Shown here: piece after piece, positions 46,515 through 58,809 of the stretch
Layout of the letters: every line of letters begins with the position of its first letter
How positions within the stretch are numbered: position 1 is the stretch's first letter
NCBI GenBank assembly: GCA_963573385.1
Contig: CAUYLG010022183.1
Span: forward strand, 55,840 to 119,839
Direction of reading: 5' to 3'
Length of the DNA: 64,000 bases
Source of the DNA: Cacajao melanocephalus
Taxonomy: Eukaryota > Chordata > Mammalia > Primates > Pitheciidae
The notes under the pieces: generated by a model
What the model was told of the DNA's origin: nothing
What the model saw: only the letters and a program-made list of their open reading frames with translations
The model's database searches: none
Program-made: the position numbers and the translations under genes

Positions 46515-46829
46515 TACATTTTCTCCATCTGTATATAGCAGATATTTGCATAAGTTGCTGTGACCAAATTCCCAATTCCTGGAAGAGAACATCAATTGGC
46601 ACGTCTTAAGTCAGTTGTCCTTTTTTGGTCACTTTAAGAGAGAAAGCAAATGGGGTTATGGAGCTGGCTGTTGAGTCAGAAGGGACTTTTTTGAGAAGAA
46701 GATATGGCAAATGCAGGCAAAGTAACTAAGTTTCTTGAAGTCTTCTCAAGAAGCTTGCAATTTATTTGACTGTGCTGAAAAGAAAGGAATCTGGACTTTA
46801 GAGCATTTTATTGGCACATTCTTAGCTGG
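46515..46829. other. unique DNA
   Basis: Nothing recognised. Confidence 0.45.
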
Positions 46830-46995
46830 AGGACTGGGAGCAGAGTAGAGAGAGCCATGCACTGAGGCCTAGCTCAGTGGCTTCTTGAAAACCTCTACTT
46901 TTTGCTAGGCTTCAGGTTCCTTGCCTATGAGATAAGCAATTTGACCTCAGGTGATCTCTACTAGCTCTCCTACCTTCAAAATTCTATGACCCTAA
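46830..46995 (+). mobile_element. MIR (diverged)
   Basis: 'cttcaggttccttgcctatg', 'agataagcaatttgacctca', 'ttcaaaattctatgaccct' resemble plus-strand MIR. Confidence 0.5.
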
Positions 46996-47444
46996 GGGAA
47001 TGGGAAAGCAGAAGTGGCATCTCCAGATGTCCTCATGGAATTTAGTGCCTGACATTGTGTGACCAGATAGTCTAGGTCTCCAACTTGTGCTGGAGGTGCT
47101 TAGGGATGTGAGATCCCTGGCCAACACTAAGATCAGTAGTGTTGATCTTGAAAACAATCAAACCATGATGTGCCAGCTTTTAGAAGAATGTATTTGTGGG
47201 CAAAGATACAGATACGCTGAACTTTAGAAGCTCTCAGTGACCTTCAGCCTTATATAGTTGAAGTCTACCTAGAGAATTTACAAGGCAGAACATTTTAAAA
47301 ATAGAAAAACCAATTTCATCCCAAAGGCTATGCTGCCTTCTTGCAGAAGGTTGTTGGCATGAACACAGTTGCTTTTTGAATAATGGACTGGGGTGTACCC
47401 ATATGTGATATTGGTGTCATGCACCCACCCTCCCACTTCCTCTT

Positions 47445-47499
47445 ACACACACACACACACATACACACACCACACATCATCATCATCATCATCATCATC
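47445..47499. repeat. (CA)n then (CAT)9 microsatellite
   Basis: Impure CA run followed by nine perfect CAT triplets (47473-47499). Confidence 0.92.
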
Positions 47500-48446
47500 T
47501 CCTGAAAGTCTTGATCTCAGTAATTTCTCTTCAGGCTTTCTCTCAGCCACTCAGAGTTCAGCCTGTTACTGACATCATCATGTCTGGAAAGAAGCACCAA
47601 TCAGCCTGCTTCTTGCCTTGTGTCATTTGCATGTCACCACTTTATTCCAGTCTTGGTGGAGATTTCGTTTTTCTTTTATTAATCTCAGTGTAGAAACACC
47701 TTCCTCTCCTTGGCATTTCTAATAGCTGGAAGGGGAAATGGGTGGAAATAATTACCTCTGCTCAGTTCACACCTGAACTAGAAGAAGGTGTGACTCAGGT
47801 CTGGAATCTGATAAGGAGTTGCCTTTCTAGGAAACAAGACTTACACAAGGAATACCAATTTAATGTGGCAGACACTTTCTTGCTTTGGTTTCCTTTCCTT
47901 TTTTCCCCTTTTCACAAAGAGAAGCAGTGTGTGTGCTAAGGGGCTGAGAATCTGGCTACATCTTTGTGATAGCAGGAAGCCACCTCCCTTACCAGTGAGG
48001 GTGGATTAGTTAATGCCTGTTAAATGCTTTGAAATGAAATGTCTTCTGTACCCAAATACTCAATCTGATTATAGCCCTAGGTCTGATATCACAGAAAGGA
48101 AATGTAGTTCCTGACTGACACCATAGCTCTCAAAGTGGGCTTTTTTTTTTGTGGGAGCTGTGATTGCTGCTTCCTTCCTGATCAAAGGACAACACCTTGA
48201 AGAGGAAAAATGGCACTAGTGCCTTACCCAGTTGTGAGAGACAGGAAGGGAGTGGGGTACACGGAGAGAAAGAGGGAGATGGAGGAAAAATCTTGAGGGG
48301 GGGAGACAGGATTGGGTAAGGAGCAGAGGGACAGAAAGGGAGAGAATTCGAATTATTATCAGGATCACAGAGCTGTAGCCTACGCTTACATTTCTGTGAA
48401 ACCTGCTGAAAACAAATGCAATCCTGGAAAAGATAAAGTTTACCCT

Positions 48447-48477
<31 letters not shown>
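48447..48477. repeat. (AAC)10 microsatellite
   Basis: Ten AAC triplets; no adjoining retroposon body is recognised. Confidence 0.92.
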
Positions 48478-48478
<1 letters not shown>

Positions 48479-49234
48479 AAAGCTGCTTTTCCAAGCTAAG
48501 GTGTCAGAGATTGTTTTACTTGGCTTTGCTTTATCTGTTTGCTTATTTGGTTAGTGGGTTGCTTGGTTGGCAGCATTTTGTTATTTTAGTGTAAAATCCA
48601 ACAAAATAAGAGTCTTTGTATTTTGCCAAGGTAGCTCTTTCTTTTTGCCTTGAGATATGGCCTGATCATTTGCCCCAGTTGCAGCAAGATTCGAGACTTC
48701 CTCACATGAAATGACAGGTCCAGCCTGCCTGGACCTTCTTGGATTCTGATCCTGTCTTTGTCTGCCTTGGAGAGACCTGCACTCAGGCAGTCATTCCAGC
48801 TGCCCTCTAGTTGCAGGCAGCTGAGGCTTGCTCTTATCCGATGGTCATGCTGAGCCTGCTAAGTTGAATTCCCTTCTTTATCTGTGGGGAAGAGGACATA
48901 AGGCAACTCAGAGATAGAAAAGATAATGGGCAATGACAAGAGAGGGTTCCTGTCAGGGAAAATCTGACAAAAAGATGGTAGAAGTACTGCTGAGTCTGTG
49001 AGTTCTCCACCCTGGAGGTTGTCAATGCCCATGCCAGTGGAGTCTTACCCAAAATGAGGTGCAGGATCCCTCATTCATTGATTCACCCTTTTTTCTTTTT
49101 CTTTCTCTCTCTCTTCTTCCTTTACTTCCTTCCTTTCATTTTTCTCTTTCTTTCTTCCCCATTTCTTTTATCATACATTTATCTGTTCACCTGTATTCAT
49201 TAATTATATTTATTTACTCTGCATTTATTATATG

Positions 49235-49560
49235 TCTATTCTTTCAACTAACATGTATTGGGTATCTCCTATGTACTAGGTATTATTCTCAGTTCCAGGC
49301 TTACAGTGATAAATAAAATAAGGATTCTGACTTAAAGAAATCAAGCTCATAACCAAATAACCATATTAAAATTAAGCATAATACTTGTCCTAATAAAGAA
49401 CCAATGAGGTTTTGGGGTGTTCAAAGCAGAGGGGTTATGTCCAGCTACAGGGATTTCAGAAACTTTTGCAGAGGAAGTAACATGAGCAGGGCCTGAAGAG
49501 ATAGAAGAAATTTTCCTACATAGTCATAGGTGATTGACCAGAAATACAACTGTCAGTAGG
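49235..49560 (-). mobile_element. L2 LINE fragment
   Basis: Inverted L2: 'catgtattgggtatctccta', 'gtactaggtattattctcag', 'ttgcagaggaagtaacatga', 'gcagggcctgaagagatag'. Confidence 0.75.
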
Positions 49561-50554
49561 CCCAACTCAAAGAAGGGCACAGGGATAAGTCTTTCTGGAT
49601 TAGTGCCAGGAATGGGATGACTGGGGCACAGGGTAGAGCAAGCAGAGGCCAGAGTTGGACCCAAAGTCTAGAGAGCCCTAGGGTGCTGTGCCACTTTCCT
49701 CTCTAACATGGCTGCCACATCCAATATTAAGGGACTCTTTCTGGGACAGCAGAAGGGGCTCCAAAGGCCACTGATAAAACATGGTCACTTGAGAGAAGCA
49801 GGAGGGAAGGTTGCCTGGGTGGTAGGTGAATCTCCTGGACTCTTTTCTCATTAGCAATTCAGCCTAGATGAGTTGATCACATTTTGCTATTTTTAATGAA
49901 AGTATTATGTATCCTAGCCCAAGCTTGTACAGCAAAATGAATAAGATCAGTGAGTTTGGATTTTGGGTTTCAGAGACCAATGCAATTTTTAAAAATCAGG
50001 GGGATGGCCATAAGTATGTCAACTTTTAGTTTTGGTAAGAAAGAATATACTCAAAATTTGCCAATTCACTATCACCATCTGTGGCAAAGACTACTAATTG
50101 CCTACAAAGTACCCATTCTCCCCATTTTCTTGACAAACGGAACGCTATTTTATTTGAGGAAGCAATATGGCCAAATCAAAACCACATTTTCTAGCCTCTG
50201 TTGGTCACTGAGTGGAGCATCTGCGAAAGCTCTTAAAGAGGGATGACTGATTGGCATGGGTCTTTTTCACCCCTGTCTTGTTCTTTCTTCCAATTTAAAA
50301 TTACCATCTTTGTAGGACCGTAGATGGTCCTCCAAAGCTCCCTTGGTGTTTGTGGTTCTCTCCATTGATGCCCACCCCATATTTGACCCTTGTGGGTGTG
50401 TAAGGGGAGTGAGCATGTTGATATCTGACCTCTCACCCTTCTCTTTCTTTCTGAGGCTCTGCCTTCTATCATTGCAAAGGCTTTTGTTTGCTCCTGCTGT
50501 CTGGCAGCAACTGCCTTTGAATCATGACCTTCTCATTTCATAGAGAGAACTATG
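49561..50554. other. unique DNA
   Basis: Nothing recognised. Confidence 0.5.
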
Positions 50555-51058
50555 CCTTCCATATTAGTTAATGTTCAACCAAGATAGCATAAAGTACTCT
50601 AGGTATTTCACAACAGAGGAAGCTGAATACATAGAATTGGTTACAAATGCATTGGATGGGCAGGAGGAAGAGATGTGTGGTGGCAACCATGACACTCTAT
50701 CCAGAACCACCTTCAAGGAAGGACCTGCTGTTCCGGCTGCTGGGAGTGCTATGGGAAAGCAGCCTCCAGCTGTCAGCCTCTTCAGGGCCTGCCTCAGCTG
50801 CAAATAGCACCTTGCTCAACGCTACACCCTCCTGGGGTGCCATTATGGCTCACTGCTGGATTACTAATGGGCCCTATACACTCCAGATATCCCTGTGGGA
50901 AAGTCCAAAGTTTCACCAGAACTGCATCACAGTTTGACTCTCCATCTGCCCAATTCTGCTTTTTCCAACTCCTTCCCACAATTGATAATTCTTAATAAAT
51001 ATCCTGCCTGCCAGACTTTAACTTGGTGTCAGCTTCCAGAGAACACAACCTGTGACAT
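50555..51058 (+). mobile_element. ERVL-type LTR (LTR16/33-like, probable)
   Basis: Ends like an old ERVL LTR: aataaa at about 50995, then 'tatcctgcctgccagacttt', 'gtgtcagcttccagagaaca' and 'caacctgtgaca'. The 5' half is diverged and the subfamily is uncertain. Four open frames inside have no retroviral domain. Confidence 0.5.
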
Positions 51059-51449
51059 GAGGTGACCCAGAATTAGTAACTAACTGCAGGAAGTCACAGA
51101 CATCTCTACACTGGAACAACAGCGTTCAGAGCCTGGAGTCCAGGGCCTGCTCACCATCAATGGGCTGGAGCATTTGACATGGCTAGAACAGAGCCACTGC
51201 TGAAACCCCAGGAGGTCCTTCTGACTCACCAAAGTCACTGGAGCCTGGAGCCACCCACTACTGACAAAGATTACACCAGACATAGAAAAAAGAAAAATGT
51301 CTTCTATCTCCCTCTCACCTTCCCAGTACCCATCATTTCTTCCCATTAGAATAAACTGCCTGGAAGCCAACTGGCAAATAAATCTGGACAACTGTTTTTG
51401 TAGGGTTCCAATCCTGAATGACACAGAGGAGGGCATGAAGGGCAAGAGT
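51059..51449. other. unassigned, possibly ERV internal remnant
   Basis: Follows the LTR directly ('gaggtgacccagaattag'); too diverged to assign. Confidence 0.35.
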
Positions 51450-51737
51450 GGAACTGAGAGAGACGAGGCAAATTACTGGCAATATACCCCAGCCTCAAGT
51501 CCCTACCTTATGGCAGAAGACTTGAGGAGAAGGAGGAAGGATGAGCATTCAGATAAGACCCCAGGCCTGGCTGACACCTTGATGGCAGCCTCATGAAGGA
51601 CTGAAGCAAAGGATCGAGCTAAGCTACACCCAGATTCCTGCCCCCCTACCCCTAGACACTATGGGATAATAAATGTGTGTTGCCTGAAGCTGCTAAGTTT
51701 GTGGTAATTTGTTGCACAGCAATAGATGACTAATACA
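51450..51737 (+). mobile_element. MLT1-type LTR 3' part
   Basis: 'ctggctgacaccttgatggc', 'agctacacccagattcctgc', 'gataataaatgtgtgttgcc', 'tgctaagtttgtggtaattt' and the terminal 'gactaataca'. Confidence 0.85.
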
Positions 51738-51984
51738 GTGGGTGATTAACAAAGTGGGATGAGGAAAGCCCAGGAAAGCATTTTAGAGAAAGCATGCAAC
51801 AAAGAGTAATGTTTCTATAGGTAGCAAAAGAAAAAAGAATATCTGAGCAGAGCAAACAATGATTACTTAGGAATATGAAAATGCATAGTGTGTTCCAAAA
51901 TTTACAAACAGTTTGGTGTTTCTAGACTTCAAAATGTTGGAGTATGTGGCAAGAAATTAAGCCAAGAAGTCATGAAAGCAAAAC

Positions 51985-52130
51985 TAGATGTTCTCAAATT
52001 TGGCTGTCCATTAGAATGTATTAGGGAGCTTTATACATGAGGATGCGTGGCCCCGACCCCAAGAGATTTTATTGTAATGTGTGAAATGCTGTGTTGACAT
52101 ACGGATTTTTAAAAACTCTCCAGGTGGTGG
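51985..52130 (+). mobile_element. MER5-like hAT MITE (probable)
   Basis: 'gttctcaaatttggctgtcc', 'attagaatgtattagggagc', 'atgcgtggccccgacccca' and 'ttttaaaaactctccaggtg' resemble the Charlie MER5 group. Confidence 0.65.
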
Positions 52131-52248
52131 AAAGAGTGGAGTGAAACAAGTGAGGTACTTGCCTCAGTACAAAACCTAAGGGGACACCAAAAGAACTCAG
52201 TAGTCAAGATAAGTAATGTTTCAATGCAATATTTAAAAAATCAAAATT

Positions 52249-53469
<1,221 letters not shown>

Positions 53470-53740
53470 AGGAGTGTTGATTCTAGGGTTTGCTCTGCCA
53501 ATAATTTGTTGGCTAACATAAGACAATGTGTTAAACCTCTTAGTCCCTCATTTTCTTTATCTATAAGATAGTCTTACTTTTTTCCCATATTACACTGTGA
53601 TTTTGAAGATAAAATGAAATGAGATAATATCTGTCAAGACTCCCATACAAATTTAAAGGAACTCTTTAAATGCAATATATAATCACACAATTGTATAAAT
53701 TATTATTATGCTAATAGTATTATGCTAATTATCTAATACT
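53470..53740 (+). mobile_element. MIR (near full length, diverged)
   Basis: 'aacctcttagtccctcattt', 'ctttatctataagatagtct', 'aaaatgaaatgagataatat' and 'attatgctaatagtatta' follow plus-strand MIR. Confidence 0.75.
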
Positions 53741-54404
53741 TTTCAAAGACCTGAATGGACCGCAGTGATGTCACTGTAGCCAGACTTCTACCTTTAGAGA
53801 GATTTGGAAAGCTGGTTAAATTTCAATTCTAGGAGCAGCAGCTAACTAAAGTTTTGGTTTATTTTTTACTTTGTACTTCATTCCTTTGGAATTTAAGAAA
53901 TTACTGCTCTGCCTTAAAGGGGAAATTTATTTGGTCTCATGATAAGTAATTTTAGCTTAGCTTGCCTACCTGTGTTTGAGTTCAAATTTTCTCTAGATAC
54001 ATTATCATTTAAACTAGAGGGAAACAATCTTCCTTAACTAGAGCACAGGGCCATGACCTTGCCTACATGATGGGCAGCTAATCCACTTAGAACCAGTGAC
54101 TTGCTTTGTATAATTTATAAGACCCTATGAAAAGACAGGCCTCCATAGATTAATATTTCAGCTGTCTTCCCTTCCATTTCATACTCTGGATGTGGCAGCA
54201 ACAATCACATGAATCATTCCTGAACTGAGTCGATATCAAACATCCAGAGCTTTATCTGCATTCGCTGAAGGTCCAGCTCATTCAAGGGAAGTTCCTATAG
54301 GATTTCAAATACATGGGTGATTTGCCTTTGACACCTCTTACCCCAACCTGACTGTGCTAGTGTTTTAAAAAGTAGCCTTAAATTCTTTGAAAAGCTTTAT
54401 GTTT
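53741..54404. other. unique DNA
   Basis: Nothing recognised. Confidence 0.5.
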
Positions 54405-54952
54405 TTATTTAGAGGTGGGGGGTTCTGGTTCATGTCCTCTTGAATCTGAGCAGGCTTGTGATTGCTTTGACCAAGAGTATGGTGGAAGTATACTCAGTAT
54501 GTGACTTCTGAAGCTACGTCATAAAATGTCATGCAGTTTCCTCTGTCTCTTGAAATTCTTGTTCTCTGGACACTCTTTCAGGACACTCCCGTTTAGAACC
54601 CTACTGTCATGCTAAGAGAAGCCCAAGCCACCAGCAAAGGTCACATGTAGGTATTCTGGTCACCAATTCCAGCAGAACCCGGCATTGAATCATCACCTCC
54701 CAGGCACCAAACATATAAGTGAAGAAGCCTCCAGATGATTCCAGTCACAAGCCATGGATTCACCTAGCCCCTTAAGTCCCTCTGCCTGAGGCAAACTGTG
54801 GAAAAGAAACATTGTAGAGCAAAGGCAAATCATCCCTGCTATGCCCTGTCTAAAATTCTAACCTAGAGAATTCATGAGCATAAGAAAATGGTTGTTGTTT
54901 ATGCCATTAAGTTTGGAATGGTTTGTTATGCAGCAATAGGTAGTTAGAACAC
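54405..54952 (+). mobile_element. MLT1-type LTR
   Basis: 'ggcttgtgattgctttgacc', 'aagagtatggtggaagtata', 'cctccagatgattccagtca', 'ctatgccctgtctaaaattc', 'aagaaaatggttgttgttta' and 'gttatgcagcaataggtag' span a near complete LTR. Confidence 0.88.
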
Positions 54953-55199
54953 TGTCTGACTAAGCTAAAATTTCTTTTTCTTTCTTGAGTATATGAGAAA
55001 CTACTGACCTAGTTAAAAAGGATACATTTCTTCAAAACAAAAATACTGTTCTGTACCTCTGGCTGAAGTATTAAACAAGCCTTCTGAGTGAGAGCTCCAC
55101 ATTTTTTGTCCCTGTCTGTTGACTTCCTGATGGAAAGACTAGTTCTTGGTGCTGAATTTCCTTTCTCTGTCCCATCTTTACAGGTTTTTGATGATTTAT
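54953..55199. other. unique DNA
   Basis: Nothing recognised. Confidence 0.45.
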
Positions 55200-55335
55200 T
55201 TCCTAATTCATTTATTTTTCAAATAAGTGTTTGTCAAACCACTACTATGCAGTGGGTGCACTTCTAGATGTTCAGGATGTGATGGTGAGCACAACATGCA
55301 GGGTCTCCGTCTTTCTGGACATGGAGTCCAGTATA
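55200..55335 (-). mobile_element. L2 LINE fragment
   Basis: 'ccactactatgcagtgggtg', 'tgatggtgagcacaacatgc' and 'ctttctggacatggagtcc' resemble the inverted L2 3' end. Confidence 0.6.
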
Positions 55336-55885
55336 GAAGTCTTACTGTTGTTCATGCCACAAACTCTTTTGACATCTGGTGAGGTCAATGGACCCTTTCT
55401 CAGAATTGTGTTTTTAAATCTATAAGACATCAAAGCTCGTGAAGGAAACTGCTGATATTACAGTAATTACCAAAATATTTTAAAAACACATTTGTGATAT
55501 AATAATATATGTGTTTCTTTATTAATGCATTAAATAACAAGATCTAGTGGTGAGCCTAATTAATTTCATTGTAGTGATGAGTGAAAATAACATGTTAAAA
55601 TCCTTCCAAAAACTGTATTATGAAAATAGCTGTGTTGTCTGTTGGTAACAAAGTCACAAGTGCAACCAATGCTACTGTGGTTTGCTGTCTATATACGTAA
55701 TAGAAGGAAAAGATACATTTTAGTAAGATTTAGTAGAAATAAATATGTAATATGTAATTTTTTCTTATCCAAATTAATGGATCATCTGAATTCTGTGGTC
55801 TATAGATCTCAGATTAACAACCCTTGGTCTCAGGGTATAAGCAGACATCAACCAAACAATAAACTGTGATGCCTGCTATATGCAT
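55336..55885. other. unique AT-rich DNA
   Basis: Nothing recognised. Confidence 0.5.
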
Positions 55886-56360
55886 GTATTAGTTTCCTAA
55901 GACTGCTGTAACAGAGTACTACAAACTCAGTGGTTTGAAACAAGAGGAATTTATTCTTTTTCATTTCTAGAGTCAACAAGTCCAAAATCAACATCACTGG
56001 GCTATGGTCCCTCTGGAGGTTCTAGGAAAAATTCCTTACCTCTTCCTGCTTCTGGGGGTTGCTGGCTTTCCTTGGCTTGTGGCTGTATCTCGCCAGTCTT
56101 CAAGGCCAGCATCATCAAATCTCTCTGCTCCACTTTCACATGGCTTTCTCTGTGTCTGTATCATAGTTCCTTCTGGCTCTGTCTTATAAGAACACTTGTT
56201 ATTGCATGTAGAGCCCACCTGGATAATCCAGGATAACCTCCCCATCTCAAGATCCTTAATTTAATCCTGTCTGCAAAGTCTCTGTCTTATAAAGTAACAA
56301 GTACAGGCTCCAGGGAATAGTATATTCTTTTGAGGGGCCATCTTTCACCCTCCCACTGTG
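55886..56360 (-). mobile_element. MLT1-type LTR
   Basis: Complete inverted MLT1: 'gtattagtttcctaagactg', 'aactcagtggtttgaaacaa', 'ccttggcttgtggctgtatc', 'cccacctggataatccagga', 'taacctccccatctcaagat', ending near 'ggggccatctttcaccctcc'. Confidence 0.9.
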
Positions 56361-56399
56361 ACTATGGGTCCTGATCCAACCTGGGGGCTATGATGTGCC

Positions 56400-56900
56400 A
56401 GGAATGGCTTTCCTGAGGAAGAGACTATGAGCTGATAACTGAAAGAAGAGTGAGAGCAACTAGATGAAAGGGGTGGGTGAGGCAGGTGAGATTGTTTCAG
56501 ACAGGAGGATGGGTTCATGCAAGAACACAGAAACTGGAAGTCTATGCTACATGCTGGGTGTGGAAGACAGACAGTGTGTCTGGGGCCCAGTGTGTTTGCA
56601 GAGGTAGTGGGGGGGTGGTGGGCAGAGTGCATACAGATGCCCAGGAGGGGCCAGTGGGGGCCACATCCTGAAATGCTTAATAGGATTTACTTCTTTCCTT
56701 CATAGCAATGAGAAGATATTAGATGATATTATATGCTCAGAGCTGGGGTTTCAAAAGATCATTCTTGTTTAAGTGAGGAAAATAGATCATGTAGTGAAGG
56801 ATTGCAAGAACTAATGGTGGGGGGAACCAGTTACAAGGTGTGCAGGGTCCCAGCCAGAGATGACAGACACTTGGTCTAGGGAATAAGTTACGGAGGTGGA
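56400..56900 (-). mobile_element. L2 LINE fragment (diverged)
   Basis: 'aatggctttcctgaggaaga', 'aaaagatcattcttgttta' and surrounding text follow inverted L2 loosely, with gaps. Confidence 0.5.
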
Positions 56901-57346
56901 AGAGAATTTGAGACCAGGTTAAATCAATGAACATTTTAGAAAATCCAGCAACTCATGGAACAATATAGGTTTGATTAACCATAGAAAAACATGGACAGAG
57001 TAAATTGCCAATGTGTGTAAGTATGGGTTTTAATTTACAAACCTGAGTGAAGGAGTGATACGTACCTTAATTTTACTATATTTAACTTAATCAGCTCTGA
57101 GCCAGTGGAAAATTCAATGTCAATTACTAACGAGAATTTTTCATGCCGCCTTCTCAAGACTGCGTGAAAGGTTTGAGCAGTTTATACAATCCAGACACCT
57201 GAAGAAGGACCCTGGGAGTGTGTGGTTGTGTTCAATGCTCAGTGATATATACATATTCCTTGTTGAGGCCCACATGGGCTATTAAAGGCTGTTACGAATT
57301 TTAGGATCAAGCTGGACCTGTCTTATGCCCAGGCTCTGAACACCAT
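56901..57346. other. unique DNA
   Basis: Nothing recognised. Confidence 0.45.
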
Positions 57347-57392
57347 GTAATCCCCACCTCCAATACTGGGAATTACAATTTGACATGAGTGT
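57347..57392 (-). mobile_element. MST LTR fragment
   Basis: 'cccacctccaatactgggaa' and 'ttacaatttgacatgag' match the same region of the MST LTR at 58367-58402; only this block survives. Confidence 0.6.
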
Positions 57393-58026
57393 TTAGTAAC
57401 CCATTTCCATACAGTTGCAAAGTGATCTATGCCAAAATGAACAGTTCTGAGATTCTTTTAGGTAGGTAAATGTAGCCATCAGAAATATTGCAATGGGGAA
57501 GCATTAGCTACTCTTGCTATAACCTGCCAAGAGAATGCAAATCTTAGAACAAATTTCATCATTTATCTGGACATTTATTAATGGTTTAAAGGAAAGCAAC
57601 TGTTCATACAAGCTTAGGAAGCCCTGAGTCTCTGTTCTTTCAGGTGCTGCAACTATCACCATCTTGCTTGAAAGGTTCATTTGAGAGCAGTCTCAAAACT
57701 CTAGAGGCAGGATTTATGAATCTTGCATTGAATCTCTCCTGTTTAAGGTTATGTATGAGCTACATTTTAGAGATGCCGGTGAATATGGGCTACAGGCCTT
57801 GCTAGCTTCTTATAGCCTGTTTATGTCTCAATTTGAGCTCTCCAATAAGCTAGAGTTTAGATGCAAATAGTTCATTTAGTAGAAGAAACCACCAGTGAAG
57901 GGAGTGTATAAGTAAGCCCTTGGAAGAAAGGTAGAAAGGAATGTTGTCAAGCTAGTTGCCATTACAGGTAGCTAAAGATTAAATCTGTAGGAAAAATGCT
58001 GTGGGCCAGGGTACAGCACATGCCTC
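57393..58026. other. unique DNA
   Basis: Nothing recognised. Confidence 0.5.
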
Positions 58027-58436
58027 TGTGTTAGTTTGTTCTCGCATTGCTATAAAGAAATAATTGAGACTGGGTAATTTATAGAGAAAAGAGGTTTAAT
58101 TGGCCTATGGTTCTGCAGGCTGTACAGAAAGAATAGCAGCTTCTGTTTCTGGGGAGGCCTCAGGAAGCTTCCAATCATGGCAGAAGGCAAAGGGAGAGTG
58201 AGGCATCTTACATGGCAGGAGCAGGAGCAGGAGAGAGAGTGAAAAGGGAGGTACCACACACTTTGAAACAACCAGATCTTGTGAGAACTCGGTCACTATC
58301 ACAAGAACAGCATGAAAGGGATGATGCCAAAAAACACCCCTATGATCCAATCATCTCCCACCAGGCCCCACCTCCAACACTGGGGATTACAATTTGACAT
58401 GAGATGTGGGCAGGCACACAGATCCAAATCATATCA
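58027..58436 (-). mobile_element. MST-type MaLR LTR (MSTB/C-like)
   Basis: Complete inverted LTR from 'tgtgttagtttgttctcgca' to 'gatccaaatcatatca', with 'ggttctgcaggctgtacaga' and 'ccagatcttgtgagaactcg' inside. Flanking 5-mers gcctc (58022-58026) and acctc (58437-58441) match at four of five positions, fitting a target-site duplication. Confidence 0.9.
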
Positions 58437-58461
58437 ACCTCCAAGTAATTCCAAGTGAGGG

Positions 58462-58809
58462 AGATACTGTTTGGCTGTGACTGCACCCAAATCTCATCTT
58501 GAATTGTAGTGACCTGGTGGTAGGTAATTGAATCATGGGGGCAGTTACCCCAACGCTGCTATTCTCATGACAGTGTGTGAGTTCTCACGAGATCTGATGG
58601 TTTTATAAGGGGCTTTTACTTCTTTTGCTCGACACTACTTGCTGCAGCCATGTGAAGAAGGATGTGTTTCCCTCCCCTTCTGCCATAATTGTGGGTTTCC
58701 TGAGGCCTCCCCAGGCATGCGGAATTGTGAGTTAATTAAACCTCTTTCCTTTATAAATTACCCAGTCTTGGGTATGTCTTTATTAGCAGCATGAGAACAG
58801 ACTAATACA
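58462..58809 (+). mobile_element. MST-type MaLR LTR (MSTA/B-like)
   Basis: Plus-strand LTR from 'agatactgtttggctgtg' to 'gaacagactaataca', with 'aggtaattgaatcatggggg' and 'cctctttcctttataaatta'. An exact 5-bp duplication gaggg (58457-58461, 58810-58814) flanks it. It lies only 25 bp from the preceding LTR and in opposite orientation. Confidence 0.92.

Larger units (their letters stand above)
46996..49234. other. unique DNA with microsatellites
   Basis: About 2.2 kb without a recognised transposon. A CA/CAT repeat and an AAC repeat lie inside (separate entries), and 49085-49175 is pyrimidine-rich. No gene signal recognised. Confidence 0.5.

Noticed and set aside
46088..46567. 140-codon plus-strand frame and Arg/Lys/Glu-rich minus-strand frame
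   Set aside because: They read through an LTR and its compound microsatellite.
47445..48477. CAT and AAC triplet runs as a CRISPR-like or coding repeat
   Set aside because: They are plain microsatellites without spacer structure.
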